Positions 8,514-15,324 of a DNA stretch of 35,053 nt are shown piece after piece. Source of the stretch: Planktomarina sp. (GTDB lineage: Bacteria; Pseudomonadota; Alphaproteobacteria; Rhodobacterales; Rhodobacteraceae). Numbering within the stretch: the first letter of the stretch is position 1; each line of letters opens with the position of its first letter. The notes under the pieces are model-generated. The model made no database searches. It had not been told where the DNA came from and saw nothing but the letters and a program-made list of their open reading frames with translations. Location of the stretch: the NCBI GenBank assembly GCA_020630015.1, contig JAHDCF010000032.1, positions 1 through 35,053 of the forward strand, in the 5' to 3' direction. A program made the position numbers and the translations under genes.

Positions 8514-9680
8514 ATGGCCAGACCATTTTACGCACCCATTCTAATTTTCTTGCTTTGGTGCGTTGGTCTTTTGGCGGGGGGACAGTTTTCCAAAGTCGCT
8601 GTGCCAATTTCTGAATTCAGCGAAGTTTATAACAGGTCAGAGGCACAGATTGCGTGGCTGTTAACATTGGTCAGTTTGATGGGGGCCTTTTTTGGTTTGG
8701 TCGCCGGTCTCATCGCCGCGCGTATGGGCATGCGCACGGTTTTGCTGATCAGTCTTGTTTTGGGGGGTGGTCTTTCTTTTTTACAATCCACCTTGCCAAG
8801 TTTTAGTGTCTTGGCCTTCAGCCGCATCATCGAAGGTGTATCGCATCTTGGGCTGGCGGTGGCGGCGCCGACCTTAATTGCCCAGATTGCCAATGATCAC
8901 TGGCGCGGGGCGGCGATGGCATTATGGAGCACGTTTTTCGGTGTCGCCTTTGCCTTAACAGCATGGTTCGGGATTCCATTCGTGGAACATTTTGGAATTT
9001 CCAGTCTTTTCCAAACCCATGGCGCTTTCATGCTGGGCTTTGCCTTCATATTGGCTTTGATGTTGCCCACATCCCAAAACGTTCGACCAAACACTTTGGG
9101 AAACCCAATCAAACGCCTGATCCTTGATGCCCAACAGGCCTATCAAACGCCATCCGTTCTTTGGCCGGGCATATCGTGGTTGTTTTACACCCTCACATTT
9201 TTGTCGTTGCTGACATTGCTGCCCCAGCAGATGGATTTATCGCAACGCAGTGAGGCAGCAACGGTGCTGAGCCTTGTTGGCATCGCCATCTCACTTACCT
9301 TGGTTCCGATTGCCCTTCGGTTTTTACAGGCCACCACATTGGTAATCGTTGGTTTTGCGTTGGCAGGCACTTCAATAGTTCTGACCACAGGTCAAAATCT
9401 TCCGTTAATAAGCGTTGCGATTTTCGCAGCTCTTGGGGTTATCCAAGGTGGTACATTCGCATCGGTTTCTCAGCTGAATAAATCCATCCAAAATCGCGCG
9501 TTGGGATTTGGCATCATGGCACAAACTGGAAATCTGGGAAACCTGTTGGGAACGCCTGTCTTCCTTAGCATCCTTGTGGCATCGAACCTTTCGACTGTTT
9601 TGGGCGTTGCGACCGCGCTTTATCTTGGCGCTGGTCTGATCTTATTGATTTTGTTCCGCATCAAAGTTCACAAAGGTTAA
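8514..9680 (+). CDS. MFS transporter, substrate unknown
   Basis: A 388-residue polytopic protein with about 12 hydrophobic segments. It has the MFS A-motif region in the loop after TM2 (GLIAARMGMRTVLL near residues 65-78) and a central cytosolic loop (residues about 190-210). The ATG at 8514 has GAGGG about 11 nt upstream. The gene is divergent from bdhA, which suggests (inference only) a shared control or a role in uptake of a hydroxy acid or similar metabolite. The stop codon lies inside the first of two 12-bp direct repeats that flank the iteron array. Confidence 0.8.
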   Translation: MARPFYAPILIFLLWCVGLLAGGQFSKVAVPISEFSEVYNRSEAQIAWLLTLVSLMGAFFGLVAGLIAARMGMRTVLLISLVLGGGLSFLQSTLPSFSVLAFSRIIEGVSHLGLAVAAPTLIAQIANDHWRGAAMALWSTFFGVAFALTAWFGIPFVEHFGISSLFQTHGAFMLGFAFILALMLPTSQNVRPNTLGNPIKRLILDAQQAYQTPSVLWPGISWLFYTLTFLSLLTLLPQQMDLSQRSEAATVLSLVGIAISLTLVPIALRFLQATTLVIVGFALAGTSIVLTTGQNLPLISVAIFAALGVIQGGTFASVSQLNKSIQNRALGFGIMAQTGNLGNLLGTPVFLSILVASNLSTVLGVATALYLGAGLILLILFRIKVHKG

Positions 9681-9751
9681 CACAGCGCCGGTGTACAGGT
9701 TGTGTACGGGTTGTGTACAGGTTGTGCACAGGAATTGAGACAAAGGTTAAC
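9670..9751 (+). repeat. 11-bp iteron array between 12-bp direct repeats
   Basis: Between 9692 and 9732 the cores TGTACA, TGTACG, TGTACA and TGCACA recur at exactly 11-bp spacing, embedded in the unit CAGGTTGTGTA (9696-9706, 9707-9717, 9718-9728, with a fourth partial unit upstream). Two perfect copies of ACAAAGGTTAAC, at 9670-9681 and 9740-9751, flank the array 70 bp apart; the first overlaps the MFS stop codon. The array lies upstream of the transporter gene at 9865. The spacing of about one helical turn suggests cooperative protein binding on one DNA face, but no binding protein can be named. Confidence 0.75.
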
Positions 9752-9804
9752 GTGCATTTAGCCCCAATTCCCCTTGCCAGATTGCATCGGGTGTCTTAAG
9801 CCGC

Positions 9805-9864
9805 GTCCGTCGTGGATATCCCACGACCATGTCGCCGCACCCATGCAAAAACGGACTTAGAATT
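9805..9864 (+). promoter_or_regulatory. Structured 5' leader of the yhhQ-type gene; candidate riboswitch
   Basis: A perfect 7-bp hairpin, GTCGTGG-ATATC-CCACGAC, occupies 9809-9827. A second stem can form between GTCC at 9805-9808 and GGAC at 9853-9856, the latter overlapping the only Shine-Dalgarno-like purine run (ACGGA) before the ATG. An A-rich tract, CAAAAAC, precedes it. A hairpin, an A-rich tail and a nearby ribosome site recall preQ1 riboswitches, and the downstream gene is a queuosine-precursor transporter. The hairpin loop is too short for a canonical preQ1-I aptamer, so this is only a candidate. Confidence 0.3.
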
Positions 9865-10512
9865 ATGACACGCACTTATCTTCCTGGCATTATTGCCATG
9901 GCCGCCATCGTTGTGGCCTCTAACATCCTTGTACAGTTTTTTGTCGGTGATTGGCTGACTTGGGGGGCTTTTACGTATCCCTTTGCCTTCTTAGTGACCG
10001 ACATCATGAACCGTGTTTATGGCCCCTCTGCCGCACGTCGGGTGATCTTTGCGGGGTTTGTCGTTGGTATTATCTGTTCATTGATTGGAACCCAAATTGA
10101 TGTTCAAATCGCCCCAGATTTTGCCGCCCCGGCGGTGACTTTGCGGATTGCCCTTGGGTCTGCCACGGCCTTTTTGGTGGCCCAGCTGATTGATGTTTTG
10201 GTCTTTGATAAACTGCGTGGGGGCAGCTGGTGGAAGGCACCTTTGACATCCACCTTAGTTGGATCAACGATCGATACGGCTTTGTTTTTCACAATCGCTT
10301 TTTCGGCTGCAATGACAGGTGTGTTAGGCGCGGATCACAACACGGATTTCTTCAACGAGGTTGTCGCCACCCCATTTGGGGCTGATTTGACCCGTTGGAT
10401 CGGAACCGCCGGGGTTGATTGGTGCGTAAAAGTTGGGATTGCACTGATCGCATTGATCCCATTTCGCCTAATTGTTGGGGCTTTAAGCGGGCCAACCACA
10501 GAATATCGTTGA
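9865..10512 (+). CDS. Queuosine precursor transporter, YhhQ/VUT family
   Basis: A 215-residue inner-membrane protein with about six hydrophobic segments, matching the VUT/YhhQ (DUF165) family that imports preQ0/preQ1 for the tRNA modification queuosine. Family marks are NILVQFFV near residue 18, TYPFAFLVTDIMNRVYG (the conserved TD-N-R-G segment), LVAQLIDVLVFDKLR and STLVGSTIDTALFF. I chose the ATG at 9865. The frame stays open 36 bp further upstream, but those codons would lie in the leader hairpin region and add charged residues. Upstream lie an iteron array and a foldable leader. Downstream is the structured RNA before arfB. A perfect TTGACA overlaps its stop codon. Confidence 0.9.
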   Translation: MTRTYLPGIIAMAAIVVASNILVQFFVGDWLTWGAFTYPFAFLVTDIMNRVYGPSAARRVIFAGFVVGIICSLIGTQIDVQIAPDFAAPAVTLRIALGSATAFLVAQLIDVLVFDKLRGGSWWKAPLTSTLVGSTIDTALFFTIAFSAAMTGVLGADHNTDFFNEVVATPFGADLTRWIGTAGVDWCVKVGIALIALIPFRLIVGALSGPTTEYR

Positions 10513-10555
10513 CATATGACACACCTGTGCCACCTTAGCTGTATCTTGTAACAGC

Positions 10556-10572
10556 GAAAGGAGGTGATCCAG
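10556..10572 (+). promoter_or_regulatory. Extended Shine-Dalgarno: 17-nt complement of the 16S rRNA 3' end
   Basis: GAAAGGAGGTGATCCAG is the exact reverse complement of the usual alphaproteobacterial 16S 3' tail (CTGGATCACCTCCTTTC). AGGAGG lies 7 nt before a GTG start codon. Ordinary sites in this window pair over 4-6 nt. The rRNA itself is not in the window, so the comparison rests on general knowledge of that conserved sequence. Confidence 0.8.
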
Positions 10573-10628
10573 TGTCGAGAAAGGTATTGGAGAGTGTGGT
10601 TGAAACAGGTCTGGAGGTTGCGCTTTAA
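10572..10628 (+). CDS. 18-residue mini-ORF behind the extended Shine-Dalgarno
   Basis: GTG at 10572 opens an ORF for MSRKVLESVVETGLEVAL, ending in TAA at 10626-10628. The peptide has a basic start and then alternating hydrophobic and acidic residues, which could form one short amphipathic helix. It shows no signal peptide or membrane segment. Translation is suggested by the ideal start-site spacing. The stop codon sits in the loop of a 6-bp hairpin, so ribosomes finishing the ORF would open that hairpin and favour the competing downstream one. It may be a regulatory leader peptide; a functional protein product is not shown. No known leader-peptide family was recognised. Confidence 0.5.
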   Translation: MSRKVLESVVETGLEVAL

Positions 10629-10724
10629 GGCAACCCTTGAAGGGTAACTTCAGGACTTGGGCGAAGGTGTCCGAAGCGTTTTGCGAAACGCTGAATTCAA
10701 CCCCCGCCTCCGCAAACTTTCGAT

Positions 10725-10755
10725 GGGCCGTCCGATCTGGGCGGCCCGTTTTATT
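10725..10755 (+). terminator. Rho-independent terminator between mini-ORF RNA and arfB
   Basis: GGGCCGTCC pairs with GGGCGGCCC (one G-U pair, 5-nt loop), followed by GTTTTATTT. It ends 18 bp before the arfB start codon, so either arfB has a promoter overlapping the hairpin or it is expressed by read-through/antitermination from the RNA upstream. Confidence 0.85.
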
Positions 10756-10772
10756 TGTGCCATGGTGGTGTC

Positions 10773-11195
10773 ATGCTGCGCGTGAACGACGACATAACAC
10801 TCCAAGACTGGGAACTTTCTGAAAGTTTCACCCGGGCCCAGGGGCCAGGTGGGCAAAATGTTAATAAGGTGTCCACCGCTGTTGAACTGCGGTTCGAGGC
10901 ACAACGCAGCCCGAACCTGCCCCAATTTGTGAAAATGCGGTTGCGCAAAATTGCTGGCCGCAAATGGACAAGTGATGGCGCGATCATTCTAAGGGTGGAA
11001 GACACACGATCACAGGCCCGCAATCGCGAAATCGCCCGTGACCGCCTGATCGAAATGATTGAAAAGGCAACACATCGCCCCAAAAGACGTATCGCCACCA
11101 AACCCACCTTGGGTTCAAAACGCCGGCGTATGGATGCAAAAACGCAAAGGGGCGCGGTGAAATCACTGCGTGGAAAGGTAAAATTCGATGACTGA
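10773..11195 (+). CDS. arfB: Alternative ribosome-rescue factor ArfB (peptidyl-tRNA hydrolase)
   Basis: ArfB (YaeJ) enters stalled ribosomes that lack a stop codon in the A site and hydrolyses the peptidyl-tRNA. The 140-residue product equals the E. coli length. It has the release-factor GGQ motif at residues 26-28 (RAQGPGGQNVNKVSTAVELRF) and the long basic C-terminal tail (RPKRRIATKP, GSKRRRMDAKTQRGAVKSLRGK) that binds the mRNA channel. The ATG at 10773 is chosen because the frame further upstream runs into the terminator hairpin. Its Shine-Dalgarno is weak (GGTGGTG), in striking contrast to the extreme site of the mini-ORF upstream. It overlaps the next gene by 8 bp. Confidence 0.93.
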   Translation: MLRVNDDITLQDWELSESFTRAQGPGGQNVNKVSTAVELRFEAQRSPNLPQFVKMRLRKIAGRKWTSDGAIILRVEDTRSQARNREIARDRLIEMIEKATHRPKRRIATKPTLGSKRRRMDAKTQRGAVKSLRGKVKFDD

Positions 11196-12447
11196 TCTTT
11201 TGGCGCGCCGCGTTTCGGTGCTTGGCCCCAACATGCCAACCTTTTACAATATTCCGCTTCACCTTATCCGCGGGGAAGGTGTACATGTTTGGGACGATAC
11301 CGGCAAAAAATACTTGGATTGTTATAACAACGTGCCTCATGTCGGCCATTGCCATCCTAAGGTCGTGGAAGCCATTACCAAACAAGCGCAAATGCTGAAC
11401 ACCCACACAAGGTATCTGCATGAAGGTATCGTGACCTATGCTGAACGGCTTACCGCAAAGTTTGATCATGATTTGGATCAACTTATTATGGTCTGCTCTG
11501 GATCAGAGGCGAATGATATCGCCATTCGAATGGCACATGCAGCCACAGGAAAAACGGGCATTATTTCCACGGATAACACATATCACGGGAACACCCATCT
11601 TGTGACTCAGCTTTCCAGTCGCAAACCCCCGATCGGGGGATATGCACCTTTCGTAAAACGCGTTCCTTCCCCTGATACGTTACGTCCGCTTGGTGGTTCA
11701 TTGGAGGCCCAAGGCAAGGCATTTGCAGCAGAAATTCAAAAAGCCATTGATGAATTGAACGCGAACGGACATGGGTTTGCGGGGATGATGCTGTGCCCTG
11801 TTTTTGCAAACGAAGGCCTGCATGATTTGGATGCAAGTTTCCTGAAACCAGCGGCAGATGTGGTGCGGCGTGCAAACGGGTTGCTTCTGTGTGATGAGGT
11901 TCAACCAGGATTTGGACGATGCGGCAGTCATTGGTGGGGTCATGATCGAATGCAGATCAAACCTGATGTTGTGACCGTTGGTAAACCAATGGCCAACGGC
12001 CACCCAGTGGCCGCAGTGATCACCAGGCCCGATATCATGGCGGGTTTCCGAAATGCATTCGGATACTTCAATACCTTCGGCGGTAACCCTGTCAGTTGTG
12101 CCGCCGCCAGTGCCACATTGGACGTGATTGAAAATGATAACTTAGTTGAAAACGCAAACACAGTCGGCACATATTTTGCCGATCAAATGTCACAGCTAAG
12201 CCATCCAATCATCGCAAGTACCCGTGGGGTTGGTCTGTTCATTGCGGTCGAAGTGGAAATCGATGGCACCCCAGCCACGACAGAGGCCGCATTGATCGTG
12301 GAAAATATGAAAGACAAAGGCATCTTGATGGGGCGAACCGGACGCAATGCAAATACGCTTAAATTTCGCCCCCCCCTGCCCTTTGAAAAAGGTCACGTAG
12401 ATCAGGTAATTGAAACACTTGATTCAATCTTGGATACAATTGGATGA
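11188..12447 (+). CDS. Class III PLP aminotransferase / phospho-lyase (AGXT2L-like)
   Basis: A 419-residue fold-type I PLP enzyme. Motifs: YNNVPHVGHCHPKVVEAI near residues 45-60, CSGSEANDIAIRMA, CDEVQPGFGR with the PLP-binding aspartate, and the Schiff-base lysine K266 in VGKPMANGHP. The sequence is closest in style to the AGXT2L1/AGXT2L2 branch, whose animal members are ethanolamine-phosphate and 5-phosphohydroxylysine phospho-lyases rather than true aminotransferases. The next gene is a kinase whose ATG overlaps this stop codon (ATGA), which supports a kinase-then-phospho-lyase route. The substrate is inferred, not shown. A plain omega-aminotransferase remains possible. Confidence 0.8.
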   Translation: MTDLLARRVSVLGPNMPTFYNIPLHLIRGEGVHVWDDTGKKYLDCYNNVPHVGHCHPKVVEAITKQAQMLNTHTRYLHEGIVTYAERLTAKFDHDLDQLIMVCSGSEANDIAIRMAHAATGKTGIISTDNTYHGNTHLVTQLSSRKPPIGGYAPFVKRVPSPDTLRPLGGSLEAQGKAFAAEIQKAIDELNANGHGFAGMMLCPVFANEGLHDLDASFLKPAADVVRRANGLLLCDEVQPGFGRCGSHWWGHDRMQIKPDVVTVGKPMANGHPVAAVITRPDIMAGFRNAFGYFNTFGGNPVSCAAASATLDVIENDNLVENANTVGTYFADQMSQLSHPIIASTRGVGLFIAVEVEIDGTPATTEAALIVENMKDKGILMGRTGRNANTLKFRPPLPFEKGHVDQVIETLDSILDTIG

Positions 12448-13361
12448 CTGTTGAAAACTTCGCGAAACATTGGGGCGGGACAATCGTCAGATTGATCAGC
12501 CACAGGGAAAATGCGGTCTATGAAATGGTGCTGCCCAATGGGCAAAGGGCCGCCCTTCGTCAACACCGCCCCGGATACCAAAGCCGGGCCAGCATCATGG
12601 ACGAGGTGATGTGGACGAAATTTTTGGCATCATCTGAATTCCCTTGCCCCATGCCTTTGCAGAACCGATCTGGCGAAGATTTGGTGGACAGTGAAGAACA
12701 TATATTTTCGGCGGTTTCTTGGGTGGACGGTCGCCCCATTGCAGAACAAAATCAATCAACCGATAGCTTGGTCAAAACATATTTTGCGTTGGGGCGGCTT
12801 TTGTCGCAACTGCATGATATTTCTGATGAGATGCCGGATGATATCCATCACCGCCCGGCATGGTCTGTCGATGGATTGTTGGGCCCTGATCCATTTTGGG
12901 GGCGTTTTTGGGAAACACCACCCAAAGACAGCCAGGATGCCCAAACCCTTCACCAGGTTCGAAAAGTGGCGCATGCATGGTTGTCCGGTCTGCAAGAATG
13001 GGATCAGGGCTTGATCCATGCTGATGCGATTGGGGAAAATGTTTTAGGGTCTGCAGATGATTTATGGTTGATCGATTTTGACGACAGCGGCACCGGGTTT
13101 CGCGCGTTTGATCTGGGCGTTACCCTAACCCAACATTGGGATGCTGCCTACTTAACCGATATCGCCACTGCCTTAATTGAAGGATACACAGACAATCCAA
13201 CCGAACGCCAAAATCTTGGCGCAGAGGTGTTTCGATTTATGACTTTGCGGTGCTTGGCATCCGCCGGTTGGGTACAGGGACGCATGCCAGAAAATGATCC
13301 AAGGCGGCAAACCTATGTAACGCGGGCCGTTACATGTGGCAGGCGGTATTTTGATGTTTGA
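12444..13361 (+). CDS. APH/choline-kinase-like small-molecule kinase (hydroxylysine-kinase-like)
   Basis: A 305-residue kinase of the aminoglycoside phosphotransferase/homoserine kinase II fold. The catalytic loop reads LIHADAIGENVL (an HxD...N motif with alanine for the usual glycine) and the metal-binding segment reads LIDFDDSGTGFRAFDLGV. The N-lobe has AALRQHRPGY with a likely ATP-contacting basic residue. It starts inside the phospho-lyase stop codon (4-bp overlap). Animal hydroxylysine kinase (HYKK) belongs to this fold and works just before phosphohydroxylysine phospho-lyase, so the pair may phosphorylate an amino alcohol and then eliminate phosphate. Antibiotic resistance is unlikely given this context. 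Its stop codon abuts that of pncB with no gap. Confidence 0.78.
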   Translation: MTVENFAKHWGGTIVRLISHRENAVYEMVLPNGQRAALRQHRPGYQSRASIMDEVMWTKFLASSEFPCPMPLQNRSGEDLVDSEEHIFSAVSWVDGRPIAEQNQSTDSLVKTYFALGRLLSQLHDISDEMPDDIHHRPAWSVDGLLGPDPFWGRFWETPPKDSQDAQTLHQVRKVAHAWLSGLQEWDQGLIHADAIGENVLGSADDLWLIDFDDSGTGFRAFDLGVTLTQHWDAAYLTDIATALIEGYTDNPTERQNLGAEVFRFMTLRCLASAGWVQGRMPENDPRRQTYVTRAVTCGRRYFDV

Positions 13362-14654
13362 TCACACAAACACATCCTGCGCAGTTTGATCACCCACACC
13401 AAAAACCCGTTTGTATCGCGCTATTTCGTCTTTTGGCCCCATCGCCTTGTTCGGATTGTCCGACAGTTTTACGGTGGGGCGCCCATTGGCTTTGATCGCT
13501 TTGCATACCATGGAAAATGGGGCCAATGCATCATCTGCGACCAATCCGCGGAAATCGTTGGTCATCAATGTTCCCCATCCAAATGAAACACGACACCTTC
13601 CTTGGAATTGGGCTTGCAGTTGCGAGATTTTTTCAACGTCCAAGCCATCGGAAAAAATAACCAACTTTTTGGTTGGATCTTCGCCACGGTCCTTCCACCA
13701 TTGAATGGCAATTTCAGCACCGGTTGCGGGATCACCTGAATCAATCCGAATGCCTGTCCATTCTGTCAGCCAATCTGGCGCACCATCCAGAAACCCTTTG
13801 GTGCCATATGTGTCGGGCAAAATGACCCGCAAGTTTCCATCATGTTCTTCATGCCAATCAGACAAAACATCATAGGGGGCTTGTCGCAAATCTTCGTCTG
13901 TTTCAGCCAAAGCGGAATACACCATCGGCAATTCGTGGGCATTGGTTCCGATCGCCTCAAGATCACGATTTTTCGCAATCAGACAATTGGAAGTCCCGAC
14001 AAATTTTTCACCCAAACCTTCACACATGGCCTGAACGGCCCAATCTTGCCAAAGGAAAGAGTGCCGGCGTCGCGTCCCAAAATCCGCAAGGCGCAGCCCA
14101 TCCACCTGACGCAGCTGTTCAATCTTTTCCCACAGCTTTGTCATCCCACGCGCGTACAAAATTTGCAGTTCGAATTTACGCATGTCGCGCATCACGGCCC
14201 GCCCGCGCAATTCCATCAATACGGCCAAAGCGGGAATTTCCCACAGCATGACTTCGGGCCACGATCCTTCGAAAGTTAGTTCATATTGCCCATCTCTTTT
14301 TTCAAGATGATAGGCAGGCAAACGAAGATCCTCGAACCAATCCATAAACTCTGGTGTGAACATTTGGCGTTTGCCGTAAAAGGTGTTTCCCCTCATCCAC
14401 GTACTTTCACCACGCGAAAGGGATAGACTGCGAATGTGATCCAATTGTTCACGCAGTTCACCTTCATCAACCAACTCTGCCAACTTGATGTGTTTGGACC
14501 GATTGATCAGACTGAATGTCACCGTCGCGTCTGGTCGATTTCGAAAGACCGATTGGCACATCAGTAACTTGTAGAAATCAGTGTCGATCAGCGAACGCAC
14601 GATCGGGTCAATCTTCCATTTGTGGTTCCAAACACGGGTCGCGATATCAACCAT
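13362..14654 (-). CDS. pncB: Nicotinate phosphoribosyltransferase
   Basis: Converts nicotinate and PRPP to nicotinate mononucleotide, with ATP, in NAD salvage. The 430-residue protein shows the N-terminal LIDTDFYKLLMCQSVFRNRP, the active-site segment DFGTRRRHSF (its histidine is phosphorylated in the family), and IRIDSGDPATGAEIA and VIFSDGLDV in the PRPP-binding barrel. Its ATG overlaps the pncA stop by one base (TAATG), so both are translated from one message and act in sequence. It converges on the kinase gene, the two stop codons sharing the palindrome TGATCA. Confidence 0.96.
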   Translation of the reverse strand: MVDIATRVWNHKWKIDPIVRSLIDTDFYKLLMCQSVFRNRPDATVTFSLINRSKHIKLAELVDEGELREQLDHIRSLSLSRGESTWMRGNTFYGKRQMFTPEFMDWFEDLRLPAYHLEKRDGQYELTFEGSWPEVMLWEIPALAVLMELRGRAVMRDMRKFELQILYARGMTKLWEKIEQLRQVDGLRLADFGTRRRHSFLWQDWAVQAMCEGLGEKFVGTSNCLIAKNRDLEAIGTNAHELPMVYSALAETDEDLRQAPYDVLSDWHEEHDGNLRVILPDTYGTKGFLDGAPDWLTEWTGIRIDSGDPATGAEIAIQWWKDRGEDPTKKLVIFSDGLDVEKISQLQAQFQGRCRVSFGWGTLMTNDFRGLVADDALAPFSMVCKAIKANGRPTVKLSDNPNKAMGPKDEIARYKRVFGVGDQTAQDVFV

Positions 14655-15244
14655 TAAACCAATTTCACCCCCGCCTGTTTCATCCCTTCGATCGCCTGAT
14701 CAAGCGAGCCTGCAAAATCTATTGCACGGCACAGATCGGTGCGAACAGTGACGTTGAAACCAAGATTGGCGGCATCAACCGCGGAATAATTCACGCAAAA
14801 ATCTGTCGCCAAACCCACCATTGTCAAATCGTCAATGCCGCGGGTCTTAAGGTAGCCTTCTAACCCTGTGGGTGTGGTTTTATCATTTTCGAAAAAGGCA
14901 GAATAACTGTCGATTGCGGGATTAAAACCTTTGCGCACAATCAGATCCGCACGGTCTGATTCTAGATCGACATGAAACGCCCCGCCGGATGACCCTTGGA
15001 TGCAATGATCGGGCCAAAGAACCTGTGTTCCATATGGCATTTCAATTGTGGTCATTGGCGCCGCATCGTGGCTGCTGGCAAAGGATGAATGTCCCGCAGG
15101 GTGCCAGTCTTGAGTTAACACAACGGCATCAAAGTCTGACATCATGGCGTTGATCCCATGAACGATCTGATCGCCATCAGGCACGGCCAAGGCCCCACCA
15201 GGGCAAAAATCGTTTTGCACATCAATAACAATGAGGGCTTTCAT
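14654..15244 (-). CDS. pncA: Nicotinamidase
   Basis: Hydrolyses nicotinamide to nicotinate, feeding PncB directly downstream. It has 196 residues of the cysteine-hydrolase/isochorismatase fold. The catalytic triad is visible: D8 in VIDVQNDF, a lysine in LIVRKGFNP and the cysteine in ATDFCVNYSAVDAA. The metal site is TQDWHPAGHSSF (Asp, His, His). The ATG at 15244 has GGAAGG upstream; an earlier in-frame start would add five residues before the conserved N-terminus. It is divergent from trhO, 80 bp apart. Confidence 0.95.
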   Translation of the reverse strand: MKALIVIDVQNDFCPGGALAVPDGDQIVHGINAMMSDFDAVVLTQDWHPAGHSSFASSHDAAPMTTIEMPYGTQVLWPDHCIQGSSGGAFHVDLESDRADLIVRKGFNPAIDSYSAFFENDKTTPTGLEGYLKTRGIDDLTMVGLATDFCVNYSAVDAANLGFNVTVRTDLCRAIDFAGSLDQAIEGMKQAGVKLV

Positions 15245-15324
15245 CACATTCCTTCCCACGTGTTGAGGGGACCATGGCGGTTGGGGGATTGCAGGTCAAC
15301 CAAATGGCAGGGTAAACGCCTTAC

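Larger units (their letters stand above)
10545..10755 (+). ncRNA. Candidate structured small RNA / leader with mini-ORF, upstream of arfB
   Basis: This 260-bp gap holds a string of hairpins that no neighbouring gene explains. GGTTGC/GCAACC (10616-10635) has the mini-ORF stop codon in its loop. It competes with ACCCT/AGGGT (10633-10645). CTTC-A-GGAC/GTCC-GAAG spans 10648-10676, AGCGTTT-TGCG-AAACGCT spans 10675-10692, and a terminator spans 10725-10755. The 5' part carries an extreme Shine-Dalgarno and an 18-codon ORF. CCTCC at 10707-10711 could pair with GGAGG at 10560-10564 or 10613-10617. A perfect -35 TTGACA lies at 10509-10514, but I see no convincing -10 at the right distance (TATCTT is 27 bp on), so the 5' end is a guess. 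It could be an independent dual-function RNA or an attenuator leader for arfB. I do not recognise a known RNA family. Confidence 0.5.

Noticed and set aside
9692-9732. CRISPR array
   Set aside because: The units are only 11 bp and contiguous, with no spacers.
10556-10572. Remnant of a 16S rRNA gene or reverse-strand rRNA end
   Set aside because: The match is limited to 17 nt and stops on both sides, with no further rRNA similarity; placement before a GTG at ideal distance fits a ribosome site better.
12444-13361. Aminoglycoside resistance kinase
   Set aside because: The fold is shared, but the 4-bp coupling to a PLP phospho-lyase and the absence of any mobile element point to metabolism.
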